Shown: in pieces, positions 1 to 7,989 of the stretch
How positions within the stretch are numbered: the first letter of the stretch is position 1
How the letters are laid out: every line of letters begins with the position of its first letter
Assembly (NCBI RefSeq): GCF_001028175.1
Contig: NZ_AEJF01000212.1
Coordinates: forward strand, 1-32,305
Reading direction: 5' to 3'
Length of the DNA stretch: 32,305 nucleotides
Source: Caballeronia mineralivorans PML1(12)
GTDB lineage: Bacteria; Pseudomonadota; Gammaproteobacteria; Burkholderiales; Burkholderiaceae
The notes under the pieces: model-generated
The model's database searches: none
Told to the model about the DNA's origin: nothing
Seen by the model: the letters and a program-made list of their open reading frames with translations, nothing else
Program-made: the position numbers and the translations under genes

Positions 1-420
1 TTCGCGGTGACGCAAGAGTGTGACGCGCATCCCGAGTTCAAGCGGATTCTCGCCGACGCAACGCCGGAAGACATTGTCGAATTCGTGAGTGTGACCGGTT
101 TGCCGGCGCGCGCGGTGAAGACGCCGTGGCTCGTGCGCTACATGCGCCAGGAGCAACGGATCCGCGAGAAGATCGGCACGAAACCGCAAACGTGTCAGTC
201 GGGGCTCAACTGCCTGAGCGCGTGCGGCTGGCGCGATGGCATCGAAAAGTTCGGGCACTTTTGTATCGATACCCGTCTGGCCGCCGCGTTGCGCGGAGAT
301 CGTGAGACTGGGCTGTTCTTTCGGGGGCGCGAGGCGCTGCCGTTCGGATCGGCGATTCGCAGCGTGCGTGAACTGCTCGACTTGCTAGTTGCAGATATCC
401 GGCCCACGGCGGAGGCTTGA
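1..420 (+). CDS. NAD(P)H-dependent flavin oxidoreductase / nitronate monooxygenase-type protein, C-terminal part
   Basis: The reading frame is open from the left edge, so the start lies outside the window; the GTG at position 7 is probably an internal valine (FAVTQECDAHPEFK). The visible 139 residues resemble the C-terminal part of the 2-nitropropane dioxygenase/nitronate monooxygenase family, FMN enzymes with a TIM-barrel fold that oxidise alkyl nitronates or related compounds. Recognisable segments are EDIVEFVSVTGLPARAVKTP, a cysteine-containing stretch (QSGLNCLSACGWRDG), FGHFCIDT and the terminal GLFFRGREALPFGSAIRSVR. The FMN-binding core is not in the window, so substrate and activity cannot be judged. 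Family assignment rests on remembered similarity of the tail. Confidence 0.72.
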   Translation, partial: FAVTQECDAHPEFKRILADATPEDIVEFVSVTGLPARAVKTPWLVRYMRQEQRIREKIGTKPQTCQSGLNCLSACGWRDGIEKFGHFCIDTRLAAALRGDRETGLFFRGREALPFGSAIRSVRELLDLLVADIRPTAEA

Positions 421-510
421 ACGGCGCGGGTGCTGCTGGCTTTTGAGATAGCAGTTTGCAATGCCCTGCGCCGCATCTCAATCTGATTCCAAGCCCGAGT
501 CAATCCGCAA

Positions 511-714
511 TCAAACCTTGTCGCGCGTGAAGCGCATGGCCGTGCCCTCGCGGGTAATGCGTTCCCAGATCGCGCGCTTTTCGTCATCGCTGAGAAATAC
601 CCAGTTGGAGACTTCGCCGGCCATGCGGCCGCAGCCTTTGCAGACGTCGTCGAAGAGGGTCGAGCAGACTCCGATACACGGGCTGTCGGGCAAGTCATGA
701 AGGTTCGATGCCAT
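511..714 (-). CDS. DUF1289 family small cysteine-rich protein
   Basis: A 67-residue protein with the DUF1289 pattern: SPCIGVCSTL...CKGCGRMAGEVSNWVFLSDDEKRAIWERI. Four cysteines in a CxxxC...CxxC arrangement suggest metal or Fe-S binding, but no function is established for the family. The frame extends upstream to position 888, but that part overlaps the end of the phospholipase gene and does not look like the family. The ATG at 714 gives a protein of normal family length and has a weak AGGCG Shine-Dalgarno-like stretch. It lies 62 bases downstream of the phospholipase gene on the same strand, so the two may be cotranscribed. Confidence 0.85.
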   Translation of the reverse strand: MASNLHDLPDSPCIGVCSTLFDDVCKGCGRMAGEVSNWVFLSDDEKRAIWERITREGTAMRFTRDKV

Positions 715-776
715 AAAACGCCTATAGTCGGGCGCGGCATCCAGTGAAGACCGCAACGCCCGCAAAAAATGCAAGT

Positions 777-2012
777 TTAACGCGCGATGCTGTAGCCGAT
801 CCGCGCGATCCAGTGTTGTCGCCGGTTGTAATCGAGGATGTCCTCGCCGTAGCCGTTGAAGTAGCCTACCCACAAATAGCCGCCCCACGCGCTGTTGATC
901 AGTTTAGCGAGCGGATAGGTGAACTGGGCGTCGACGCTGCCGTATCCCGCTTTTGTGCCCTTGCGCAGCGTCGCGGCGAGTTGCCAGCTATCGGGGCTGC
1001 CGTATTTCACGAGCAGGTCCACGTAACCGCGATAGTCCTGGATGTCCTCGTTGCCGCTCTTCGTGATGTAGTAGTAGATTTTCGGCGATATCGTCAGGTG
1101 GTTCGAGTTGATATCGCCGAAATCCCAGGTTGGGCGCACGAAAGCGATGTTGATCCCGCGAGAATCGGCGCCGGCCTTGCCGTTGGATTCGTGTCCGATA
1201 CCGGCCGCGACGCCCATGCGCGAAAACAGCGAGCTTTTCCAGCCCGTGTTCTCCAGGTAATAGAACAGTTGCGGCTCGTAGCTCGTGTCGCGAAAGGGCG
1301 CCGATTCAGCCGTCAAATCCCATATCGATGTTTGCGTGTACGCGAAATACAGGTTGTCGAGGAAAGCGCGCGAGCGGGGATCGTCGGGCAAAAGCACGCG
1401 ATACTTGAAACTGAACTGGAATTTCGCGAGGTTATCGCCGTTCTGGCCATCGGCGAAATACATGGGTTCGAAGGTCGATAACCGGCCGCTCAGCATGCGG
1501 TCGCTCGTGGTCGTCGGAATGGCCGACGTGTTTGCCGCAGCTTCGGCGCTGGCCAGTTGCTGCGGTGTTTTCGCCTGTGTTTCAGCGTTCTCCGCCGCCA
1601 CGACTTGGCCCTGCGTCTTGCCGCGATTGAGCGTGATCAGCATAGGCGACGAATCGAAGCCGACCGGATCGACCTTCACCACGCCGCGAGCGACGTCCGG
1701 CCAAGGCGCTGCATAACGAATCTTCCGATACTGGCCGGGGCGTAGCGTCAGCGTGTCGGGAACGTTGGGCTCACGTTGCAGCGAAAGCGGTTGCGGCGGC
1801 AGATCGCCGTTGGTCAGCGTGACGTTGAGCGCTTTGGGTACATCGACGGTGAGCGGCTGCTCGTCGTCGTCGCTATAAAGCAGCGTCAGTTCGAGCGGCT
1901 GCTGTGCGGCCGCCTCGCGCACGGGTTGGAGCACGGAAACTGTTGCCTGGGCGAGGCTGCTCCCGAGGCCCAGGCCAAGGGCGACCGTGAGCGTAGTCAG
2001 GCGATAAACCAT
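777..2012 (-). CDS. pldA: Outer membrane phospholipase A (PldA family)
   Basis: A 411-residue exported protein. Residues 1-23 (MVYRLTTLTVALGLGLGSSL...AQA) form a classic Sec signal peptide, which decided the start; an in-frame ATG at 2066 with AGGA upstream would add 18 residues and cannot be excluded. Residues from about 180 to the end match the OMPLA beta-barrel, which hydrolyses phospholipids in the outer membrane after calcium-dependent dimerisation. The catalytic residues are visible as GHESNG (H274, S276) with N288 14 residues after the histidine, the same spacing as His142/Ser144/Asn156 of the E. coli enzyme. It is clearly longer than E. coli PldA because of an N-terminal domain of about 140 residues (24-165) seen in beta-proteobacterial homologues. 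It reads toward the DUF1289 gene. Confidence 0.9.
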   Translation of the reverse strand: MVYRLTTLTVALGLGLGSSLAQATVSVLQPVREAAAQQPLELTLLYSDDDEQPLTVDVPKALNVTLTNGDLPPQPLSLQREPNVPDTLTLRPGQYRKIRYAAPWPDVARGVVKVDPVGFDSSPMLITLNRGKTQGQVVAAENAETQAKTPQQLASAEAAANTSAIPTTTSDRMLSGRLSTFEPMYFADGQNGDNLAKFQFSFKYRVLLPDDPRSRAFLDNLYFAYTQTSIWDLTAESAPFRDTSYEPQLFYYLENTGWKSSLFSRMGVAAGIGHESNGKAGADSRGINIAFVRPTWDFGDINSNHLTISPKIYYYITKSGNEDIQDYRGYVDLLVKYGSPDSWQLAATLRKGTKAGYGSVDAQFTYPLAKLINSAWGGYLWVGYFNGYGEDILDYNRRQHWIARIGYSIAR

Positions 2013-2629
2013 CGCGACATCGCGTTGTCGGAAACGGGTGGAAAACGTCAGAGAGCCTCCGGCCATGAAGCGATCGTCCTGGTTGCGTTGAGTAGCGTCG
2101 GGCGCGGGCGATGCGGCGAGGAGGTGTGTTCCGGGCCGTCCATGTTGCGCAGTTCGCGACCGCTTGTTTGCCAATCTGCCTCCGGGTGAAATTCGCGAAA
2201 CATATAATTGTAAACATGCGAAGGGATCATCTCGAACAAGCGGCGCAGAACGGGCGGCTGCAGCAAAAAACGATCCTGACTTGCCGTCACGCACAGTGGC
2301 TAACAGTGATAAAGAGAACAGCCAACATATAACGACCGAAGACCCAAGCGGCAGCAACCCGGCATCACCCCCGGGCACCACCACAACCTCACCAGTAAAA
2401 ACCCTCTCCACGATCCGCCGAGAACCCCTCCCAAACTCAGCGTCAATCAAACGGGTTTCCTTGTGCCCTTTGCGCGACAACCCTAGCCGATTGTTTTTTG
2501 CGAAGATACCTTTTGATGATAGTTTTCGTTTTTTTAAAGAGCGTCTCGACTGGGCTGAGCAGGGGAGATAAGGGCGCATCGAGATGTGGAAAGTAACGGT
2601 CGGCAAGACGAAAGGACGGAGAAACTGAA
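2013..2629. other. Intergenic region between pldA and the polyamine importer
   Basis: 617 bases without a convincing gene, between two divergent genes. A TATAAT hexamer sits at 2203-2208 in an AT-rich patch but has no good -35 partner on the plus strand. From about 2335 to 2455 the plus strand is rich in C and poor in G (roughly 53 C to 20 G in 120 bases), a composition seen in Rho-utilisation regions. A second AT-rich stretch at about 2490-2540 is where a promoter for the importer could lie, but no hexamer pair is clear. A 38-codon ORF at 2216 has no supporting feature. Confidence 0.5.
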
Positions 2630-3778
2630 ATGACAGAAAAAGTGGCGGACCGGTTGTCGAAGCGCTCGCGGGTACCGGGCGTGGTTATATCGATCACCAT
2701 GGCTATCGCGGGCGTGGCGGCGATAACAGCACCACTGGCGGCATCGGCGAAAGACACCCAGCTCAACGTGTACAACTGGTCGGACTACATCGCCAAGGAC
2801 ACGATTCCGAACTTCGAGAAGCAGGCAGGCGTCAAGGTCAAGTACGACAACTACGACAGCGACGACACGCTGCAAGCCAAGCTGCTCACCGGCAATTCGG
2901 GTTACGACATCGTGGTGCCTACCAGCAACTACGCCGGCAAGCAGATCGCGGCAGGCATCTTCGCCCCGCTTGATAAATCCAAACTCCCCAACCTCAAATA
3001 CCTCGATCCCGACCTGATGAAACTGGTCGCGGGCGCCGATCCGGGCAATAAGTACACGGTACCGTGGGCATACGGCACGACGGGCCTCGGCTACAACGTA
3101 ACGAAGGCCCAACAGATCCTCGGCAAGAACGTGCCGCTGGATAACTGGGACATCCTGTTCAAGCCGGAAAACATCTCGAAGCTCAAGGCCTGCGGCGTCT
3201 CGGTACTCGACGCGCCCGACCAGATGTTCGCCGCTGCGCTGCACTACATCGGTAAGGATCCGATGAGCACAAACCCGGCCGACTACCGCGCCGCGCTCGC
3301 GATGCTCAAGAAGATCCGCCCGTACATCACCCAGTTCAACTCGTCGGGTTATATCAACGACCTGGTCGGCGGCGACGTGTGCTTCGCTTACGGATGGTCG
3401 GGCGACGTGGTGATCGCCAAGCATCGTGCGGAAGAGGCGAAGAAGGCGTACAAGATCGAGTACTACATTCCTAAGGGCGGCGCGCCGGTCTGGTTCGACG
3501 TGATGGCGATTCCGAAGGACGCGAAGAACAAGGAAGCCGCGCTCGAGTGGATCAACTACATCGAGACGCCGCAGGTTCACGCCGCGATCACGAACGAGGT
3601 GTATTACCCGAGCGCGAATAGCGAAGCACGGAAATACGTATCGAAGGATGTCGCCAACGATCCGGCCGTGTACCCGCCGCAAGACGTGATCAAGACGCTG
3701 TTCCTGCTCAAGCCGTTGCCGCAGGACATCCAGCGTTTGCAAACGCGGCTCTGGACGGAATTCAAGTCGGGGCGCTGA
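2630..3778 (+). CDS. potF: Putrescine/polyamine ABC transporter, periplasmic binding protein (PotF-like)
   Basis: A 382-residue periplasmic binding protein of the PotD/PotF family. Residues 1-40 carry a basic N-terminus and a hydrophobic stretch ending ITAPLAASA, a signal peptide. Polyamine-contact residues known from E. coli PotF are matched in place and spacing: W50-S51 (NWSDYI), T98, W256 and D259 (YGWSGDV) and D290 (WFDVMAIP); PotF has W37-S38, S85, W244, D247 and D278. The PotF Glu185 position is Asp197 here. GGAG at eight bases from the ATG supports the start. It is the first gene of an importer with the ATPase and two permeases downstream, separated from them by a hairpin. Putrescine is the likeliest ligand, but other polyamines are possible. 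Confidence 0.92.
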   Translation: MTEKVADRLSKRSRVPGVVISITMAIAGVAAITAPLAASAKDTQLNVYNWSDYIAKDTIPNFEKQAGVKVKYDNYDSDDTLQAKLLTGNSGYDIVVPTSNYAGKQIAAGIFAPLDKSKLPNLKYLDPDLMKLVAGADPGNKYTVPWAYGTTGLGYNVTKAQQILGKNVPLDNWDILFKPENISKLKACGVSVLDAPDQMFAAALHYIGKDPMSTNPADYRAALAMLKKIRPYITQFNSSGYINDLVGGDVCFAYGWSGDVVIAKHRAEEAKKAYKIEYYIPKGGAPVWFDVMAIPKDAKNKEAALEWINYIETPQVHAAITNEVYYPSANSEARKYVSKDVANDPAVYPPQDVIKTLFLLKPLPQDIQRLQTRLWTEFKSGR

Positions 3779-3820
3779 TCCCGGTTCCGGTAAAGTTGCA
3801 CGACGCAGTCGATAAACGTG

Positions 3821-3850
3821 AAGCCCCTGGTCCTCCGGGGGCTTTGTTCG
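3821..3850 (+). terminator. Terminator-like hairpin between potF and potG
   Basis: AAGCCCC (3821-3827) pairs with GGGGCTT (3838-3844) across a ten-base loop, followed by a short T-rich tail (TTGTTCG). It lies 42 bases after the potF stop and before the ATPase gene on the same strand. Its place inside the operon suggests partial termination that would leave the binding protein mRNA in excess of the membrane components. Confidence 0.65.
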
Positions 3851-3992
3851 TGGACGGCTTGATTCGTTTCGGCACGGCCCGATGTGGAGGGCGGCCGGAT
3901 CGAAGAACTGGAAGAACCGGAAGAACGACGTAGAGAGTGAAGTGAAAAAAGGCAGCACGAACGCGCATAGCGCAGGAGCCGGGCAGCAGATC

Positions 3993-5201
3993 ATGAGTGA
4001 GCAGCAGTCGAGCGCAGTGCCCGCCGGACCGGGCAGTCAAAGCGGCCAGGGTGGCCAGTCCGGTGCCAACGGCCGCAGGCCGGAACCGGGTTTGCGGGAC
4101 CCGGATTGGGCCGACGAAAACTTCGTGCGGATCGTCGATATAGTCAAGAAATTCGACGAAACCGCCGCAGTGAAAGGCGTGAACTTGTCGGTGAAAAAGG
4201 GCGAGTTGTTCGCGCTTCTCGGCAGTTCGGGATGCGGCAAGTCCACCTTGCTGCGCATGCTCGCGGGGCTCGAGTCCATCACGTCGGGACAGATTTTTAT
4301 CGATGGCGAGGATCTGGCGGCCATGCCGCCCTATCGGCGACCGGTGAACATGATGTTCCAGTCGTATGCGCTGTTTCCGCATATGTCGGTCGAATCGAAC
4401 GTGGCGTTCGGGCTCAAGCAGGAAGGCGTGCGCGGCGCGGAACTCAAGGAGCGCGTGCACGCGACGCTCGACCTCGTGCAGATGGCGAAATATGCGCAGC
4501 GCAAGCCGCACCAGCTGTCGGGCGGCCAGCAGCAGCGCGTGGCGCTGGCACGCAGCCTGGTCAAGCGTCCGAAGCTGCTGTTGCTCGACGAGCCCATGTC
4601 CGCGCTCGATAAACAAATTCGCCAGCGCACGCAGATCGAACTCGTGAACATCCTGGATAAAGTGGGCGTCACCTGCATGATGGTCACGCACGACCAGGAA
4701 GAGGCGATGACCATGGCCGGCCGGATCGCGGTCATGAGCGAGGGCGAGATCGTGCAGATCGGCACGCCGCACGAGGTCTACGAATATCCGAACAGCCGGT
4801 TCACCGCGGAATTCATCGGTTCGACCAATCTGTTCGAAGGTACGGTGGTCGAGGATGAACCGGATCACGTGTTCGTGGAGTCGAAGGAATTGCCGTCGCG
4901 ACTGTATGTGAACCACGGCATCACGGGTCCGCTCGGCATGCCGGTCACCATCTCGGTGCGGCCCGAGCGCATTGCGCTGACGCGCAAGCCGCCCGAGGGT
5001 TCCTACAACTGGGGCCGTGGCAAGGTGGCGAACATTGCGTACATGGGCGGCTACACGCTGTATCACGTGAAGCTCGACAGCGGCAAAGTGGTGGTGGCGA
5101 ACCTGTCGAGCCTTGCGCTCGGGCAGATCGATTCACCCACCTGGGACGACGAAGTGTTCGTGCGCTGGACCGCATCGGCAGGGGTGGTGCTCACGGCATG
5201 A
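3993..5201 (+). CDS. potG: Putrescine ABC transporter ATP-binding protein (PotG-like)
   Basis: ATPase subunit of the polyamine importer. From the ATG at 3993 the protein has 402 residues, close to E. coli PotG; residues 1-40 are a Gly/Ser/Gln-rich extension. The nucleotide-binding domain shows Walker A GSSGCGKST (77-85), signature LSGGQ (175-179), Walker B LLLLDE (195-200) and switch histidine H233 in THDQEEA. A TOBE-like regulatory tail follows (about 265-400; SVRPERIAL). The start is uncertain: AGGAG lies 14 bases before this ATG, and in-frame GTG at 3942 or ATG at 3882 would lengthen the N-terminus. The stop overlaps the next gene's start (ATGA), so the three downstream genes are translationally coupled. 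Confidence 0.92.
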   Translation: MSEQQSSAVPAGPGSQSGQGGQSGANGRRPEPGLRDPDWADENFVRIVDIVKKFDETAAVKGVNLSVKKGELFALLGSSGCGKSTLLRMLAGLESITSGQIFIDGEDLAAMPPYRRPVNMMFQSYALFPHMSVESNVAFGLKQEGVRGAELKERVHATLDLVQMAKYAQRKPHQLSGGQQQRVALARSLVKRPKLLLLDEPMSALDKQIRQRTQIELVNILDKVGVTCMMVTHDQEEAMTMAGRIAVMSEGEIVQIGTPHEVYEYPNSRFTAEFIGSTNLFEGTVVEDEPDHVFVESKELPSRLYVNHGITGPLGMPVTISVRPERIALTRKPPEGSYNWGRGKVANIAYMGGYTLYHVKLDSGKVVVANLSSLALGQIDSPTWDDEVFVRWTASAGVVLTA

Positions 5202-6112
5202 AAACGCTGCATTTACTGAAGCAACGCTTCGGCCTGACCGGAAGGACGGCGGTCGTCGCCGGGCCGTATCTCTGGCTCGTGCTGCTGTTTCTCGTGCCGT
5301 TCCTGCTGGTCGTCAAGATCAGTTTCTCCGATGCGCGTCTCGGGATTCCGCCTTATACGGAATTGACGGCGATCAAAGACGGCGTGCTGAATATCGCGCT
5401 CGATTTTTCGCATTACGCGTTCCTGCTGACGGACAGCCTGTACTTCGCGACCTACATGAACTCGCTGCTGGTCGCGGGAGTATCGACGCTGCTGTGTCTG
5501 CTGATCGGTTATCCGATGGCGTATTACATCGCGCGTTCGAGTCCGGCTACCCGCAATCTGCTGATGATGGCCGTGATGCTGCCGTTCTGGACGTCGTTTC
5601 TGATTCGCGTGTATGCGTGGATCGGGATTCTGAAGAACAACGGCTTGCTGAATAACTTCCTGATGTGGACGGGGATCGTTCATACGCCGGTCGAGCTGTA
5701 TCACACGAATATCGCGGTTTATATCGGCATGGTGTATTCGTATCTGCCGTTCCTGGTGATGCCGCTTTACGCCCATCTTGTGAAGATGGATCTCACCTTG
5801 CTCGAGGCCGCTTACGATCTCGGCGCAAAACCGTGGAAGGCGTTTTTGCAGATCACGTTGCCGCTGTCGAAGAACGGGATTATCGCCGGCTGTCTGCTGG
5901 TGTTTATTCCGGCGGTCGGCGAATACGTTATTCCGGAATTGCTCGGCGGCGCGGATACCCTGATGATCGGCCGCGTGATGTGGAATGAATTCTTCGATAA
6001 CGCCGACTGGCCGATGGCTTCCGCCGTCACCTGCGCGATGGTGTTGTTGCTGCTCGTCCCCATGGCCGTTTTCCAGTATTACCAGGCCAAGCAACTGGAG
6101 GAGAAGCGATGA
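5198..6112 (+). CDS. potH: Putrescine ABC transporter permease 1 (PotH-like)
   Basis: A 304-residue inner-membrane permease with about six hydrophobic segments (first at about 24-42). The cytoplasmic EAA coupling loop is at about residues 203-222 (EAAYDLGAKPWKAF), which contacts the ATPase. Length and order match PotH of the PotFGHI putrescine system. The ATG overlaps the potG stop by four bases and the stop overlaps the start of the second permease in the same way. These overlaps suggest equal expression of the two permeases and the ATPase. Confidence 0.93.
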   Translation: MKTLHLLKQRFGLTGRTAVVAGPYLWLVLLFLVPFLLVVKISFSDARLGIPPYTELTAIKDGVLNIALDFSHYAFLLTDSLYFATYMNSLLVAGVSTLLCLLIGYPMAYYIARSSPATRNLLMMAVMLPFWTSFLIRVYAWIGILKNNGLLNNFLMWTGIVHTPVELYHTNIAVYIGMVYSYLPFLVMPLYAHLVKMDLTLLEAAYDLGAKPWKAFLQITLPLSKNGIIAGCLLVFIPAVGEYVIPELLGGADTLMIGRVMWNEFFDNADWPMASAVTCAMVLLLLVPMAVFQYYQAKQLEEKR

Positions 6113-6930
6113 TCCAACCCAGTCGCTCGCTCCGGTTCACCTTTCTCGGTATCGGATTTCTGTTTCTCTATATTCCGATCATCAGCCTGATCGTGTATTC
6201 GTTCAACGAGTCGCAGCTTGTGACGGTATGGACGCAGTTTTCGCTGAAGTGGTATCGCGCGTTAGTGCACGACGAGGAACTGATCAACGCCGCGTGGTTG
6301 TCCATTCGAATCGCGGTATTCACGGCGTGCGCGTCGGTCGTAATAGGAACGTGGGCAGGATATGTGCTGGCGCGAATGGGGCGGTTTCGCGGCTTCACGC
6401 TGTACGCCGGCATGATCAACGCGCCGCTCGTGATTCCTGAAGTGATCCAGGGGATATCGCTGCTCCTGCTGTTCGTCGAAATGGCGAAGGTATTCGGCTG
6501 GCCCGCAGGGCGCGGGATGTTCACGATCTGGATCGGCCACGTGATGCTGTGTATTTCCTACGTTGCAATCATCGTGGAATCGCGGGTGAGGGAATTGAAT
6601 CCATCGATTGAAGAGGCCGCTCTGGATTTGGGTGCGACACCATTGCGGGTGTTTTTCTCGATTACGCTGCCGTTGATATCGCAGGCGCTGGTGGCAGGGT
6701 GGTTGTTGTCGTTCACGCTGTCTATCGACGACCTGGTGTTGTCCGCGTTTTTGTCGGGGCCGGGATCGACAACCTTGCCGCTCGTGGTGTTCTCGCGCGT
6801 CCGGCTCGGCTTGAATCCCGAGATGAACGCGCTCGCCACGCTGTTCATTGCGTTCGTGACGGTTGGTGTGATCGCCGCGAATTACTTCATGCAGAGGAGC
6901 GAACGCAAGCGGATGACGAAGGTCTTGTAG
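6109..6930 (+). CDS. potI: Putrescine ABC transporter permease 2 (PotI-like)
   Basis: A 273-residue permease paired with PotH. It has an N-terminal membrane segment (about 11-32) and further hydrophobic segments at about 65-88, 100-125, 135-157 and 188-205. The EAA loop EEAALDLGATPLRVFF is at about 168-184. It is the last gene of the importer operon, and its start overlaps the potH stop (ATGA). It ends only six bases from the stop of the convergent dehydratase gene, with no obvious hairpin terminator between them. Confidence 0.93.
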   Translation: MIQPSRSLRFTFLGIGFLFLYIPIISLIVYSFNESQLVTVWTQFSLKWYRALVHDEELINAAWLSIRIAVFTACASVVIGTWAGYVLARMGRFRGFTLYAGMINAPLVIPEVIQGISLLLLFVEMAKVFGWPAGRGMFTIWIGHVMLCISYVAIIVESRVRELNPSIEEAALDLGATPLRVFFSITLPLISQALVAGWLLSFTLSIDDLVLSAFLSGPGSTTLPLVVFSRVRLGLNPEMNALATLFIAFVTVGVIAANYFMQRSERKRMTKVL

Positions 6931-6936
6931 CAGCGC

Positions 6937-7950
6937 TTAGTCGTCTTGAGCCGCCATTGCGAGATGTTTGTTCAACGTCGCCGGGTCGGTGTTCGTGCCG
7001 CACAGCAAGACGCCGACGCGCTTGCCCTGCAGGGTTTCGCGCAGCGGCCCGAGCAGCGCAGCGGTGGCCGCGGCACAGGCCGGTTCCACGGCCAGCTTGA
7101 GCTCGTTGAACAAATGCAGCATGGCGTGGCGCAGCTCGGTATCGGAGACGGTCACCAGCCGGTCGATATGCCGCCGGCACAATTCGTAGCTGTAGTCTTC
7201 GGTGTGCGGCGCCATCAACGAATCCGCGATGCCGTGCATGGCGCCCATCTTCACCGTGTGATTCGCGGCGAAACTCTGGCCCATGGCGTCGGCGCCTTTG
7301 GGTTCCACGCCGTACACGTGGATCGATGGATTCGCGAGCCGGAATGCCAGCGATACCCCCGCAGCCAACCCGCCACCGCCGATCGGCAGGATCACGGCGT
7401 CCAGATCCGGCGCTTGCGAGGTCCATTCGTATCCGAGTGTCGCCGTACCGACGATGGTCCGGTAGCCATTGAACGGATGCACGAAGTAGCGGCCTTCCTC
7501 GGCCTCGATCCGCCGCACGGTCTCGAACGCTTCCGCGCCGTTTTCCGCCATCACCACTTCCGCGCCGAAACGGTGGCACAGGCCCACGCGCGCCGGGCTT
7601 GCCGTCTTCAGCATCACGACCTTCGCGCTGATTTCGAGGCGCATTGCGGCATACGCGACTGCAACGGCGTGATTGCCCGCTGAGACGCAGGTCACGCCCG
7701 CGTCGCGTTCGTTTTCCGTGAGCGCGAGCAAGTGCGAAAAGGCGCCGCGCGTCTTGAACGTACCGCCGACTTGTAGCAGCTCGAACTTGAAGTTGATGGG
7801 CGTGCCGCCGAGCATCGGGAAATCGTGACGCTCGAAGGTCGGCGTGCGCGCGACCCACGGCGAGAGCGTCATGTGCTGGCCGGCGATATCGTCGAGTGTG
7901 GGAATCGGCGTGCCGTCGATGGTGTTATCGGAGTGATGGGCGGTGGACAT
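6937..7950 (-). CDS. PLP-dependent threonine/serine dehydratase-like enzyme
   Basis: A 337-residue fold-type II pyridoxal-phosphate enzyme. The Schiff-base lysine is K66 in GGTFKTRGA, the substrate carboxylate loop is SAGNHA (90-95) and the glycine loop holding the PLP phosphate is GGGG (191-194). These mark the threonine/serine ammonia-lyase group, which deaminates hydroxy amino acids to 2-oxo acids. There is no C-terminal ACT-type regulatory domain, so it resembles catabolic rather than biosynthetic (IlvA-type) enzymes. The ATG at 7950 was preferred to an upstream TTG at 7983. It lies 39 bases after the deacetylase gene on the same strand, so both are probably cotranscribed. Substrate is not settled; related enzymes include racemases and hydroxyaspartate dehydratases. 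Confidence 0.85.
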   Translation of the reverse strand: MSTAHHSDNTIDGTPIPTLDDIAGQHMTLSPWVARTPTFERHDFPMLGGTPINFKFELLQVGGTFKTRGAFSHLLALTENERDAGVTCVSAGNHAVAVAYAAMRLEISAKVVMLKTASPARVGLCHRFGAEVVMAENGAEAFETVRRIEAEEGRYFVHPFNGYRTIVGTATLGYEWTSQAPDLDAVILPIGGGGLAAGVSLAFRLANPSIHVYGVEPKGADAMGQSFAANHTVKMGAMHGIADSLMAPHTEDYSYELCRRHIDRLVTVSDTELRHAMLHLFNELKLAVEPACAAATAALLGPLRETLQGKRVGVLLCGTNTDPATLNKHLAMAAQDD

Positions 7951-7989
7951 GGGGTGTCTTCTGACCTCAACGAGCGATTTCAACGAACC

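Noticed and set aside
2216..2332. 38-codon ORF in the pldA/potF gap
   Set aside because: No clear ribosome site, no recognisable sequence and poor codon bias.
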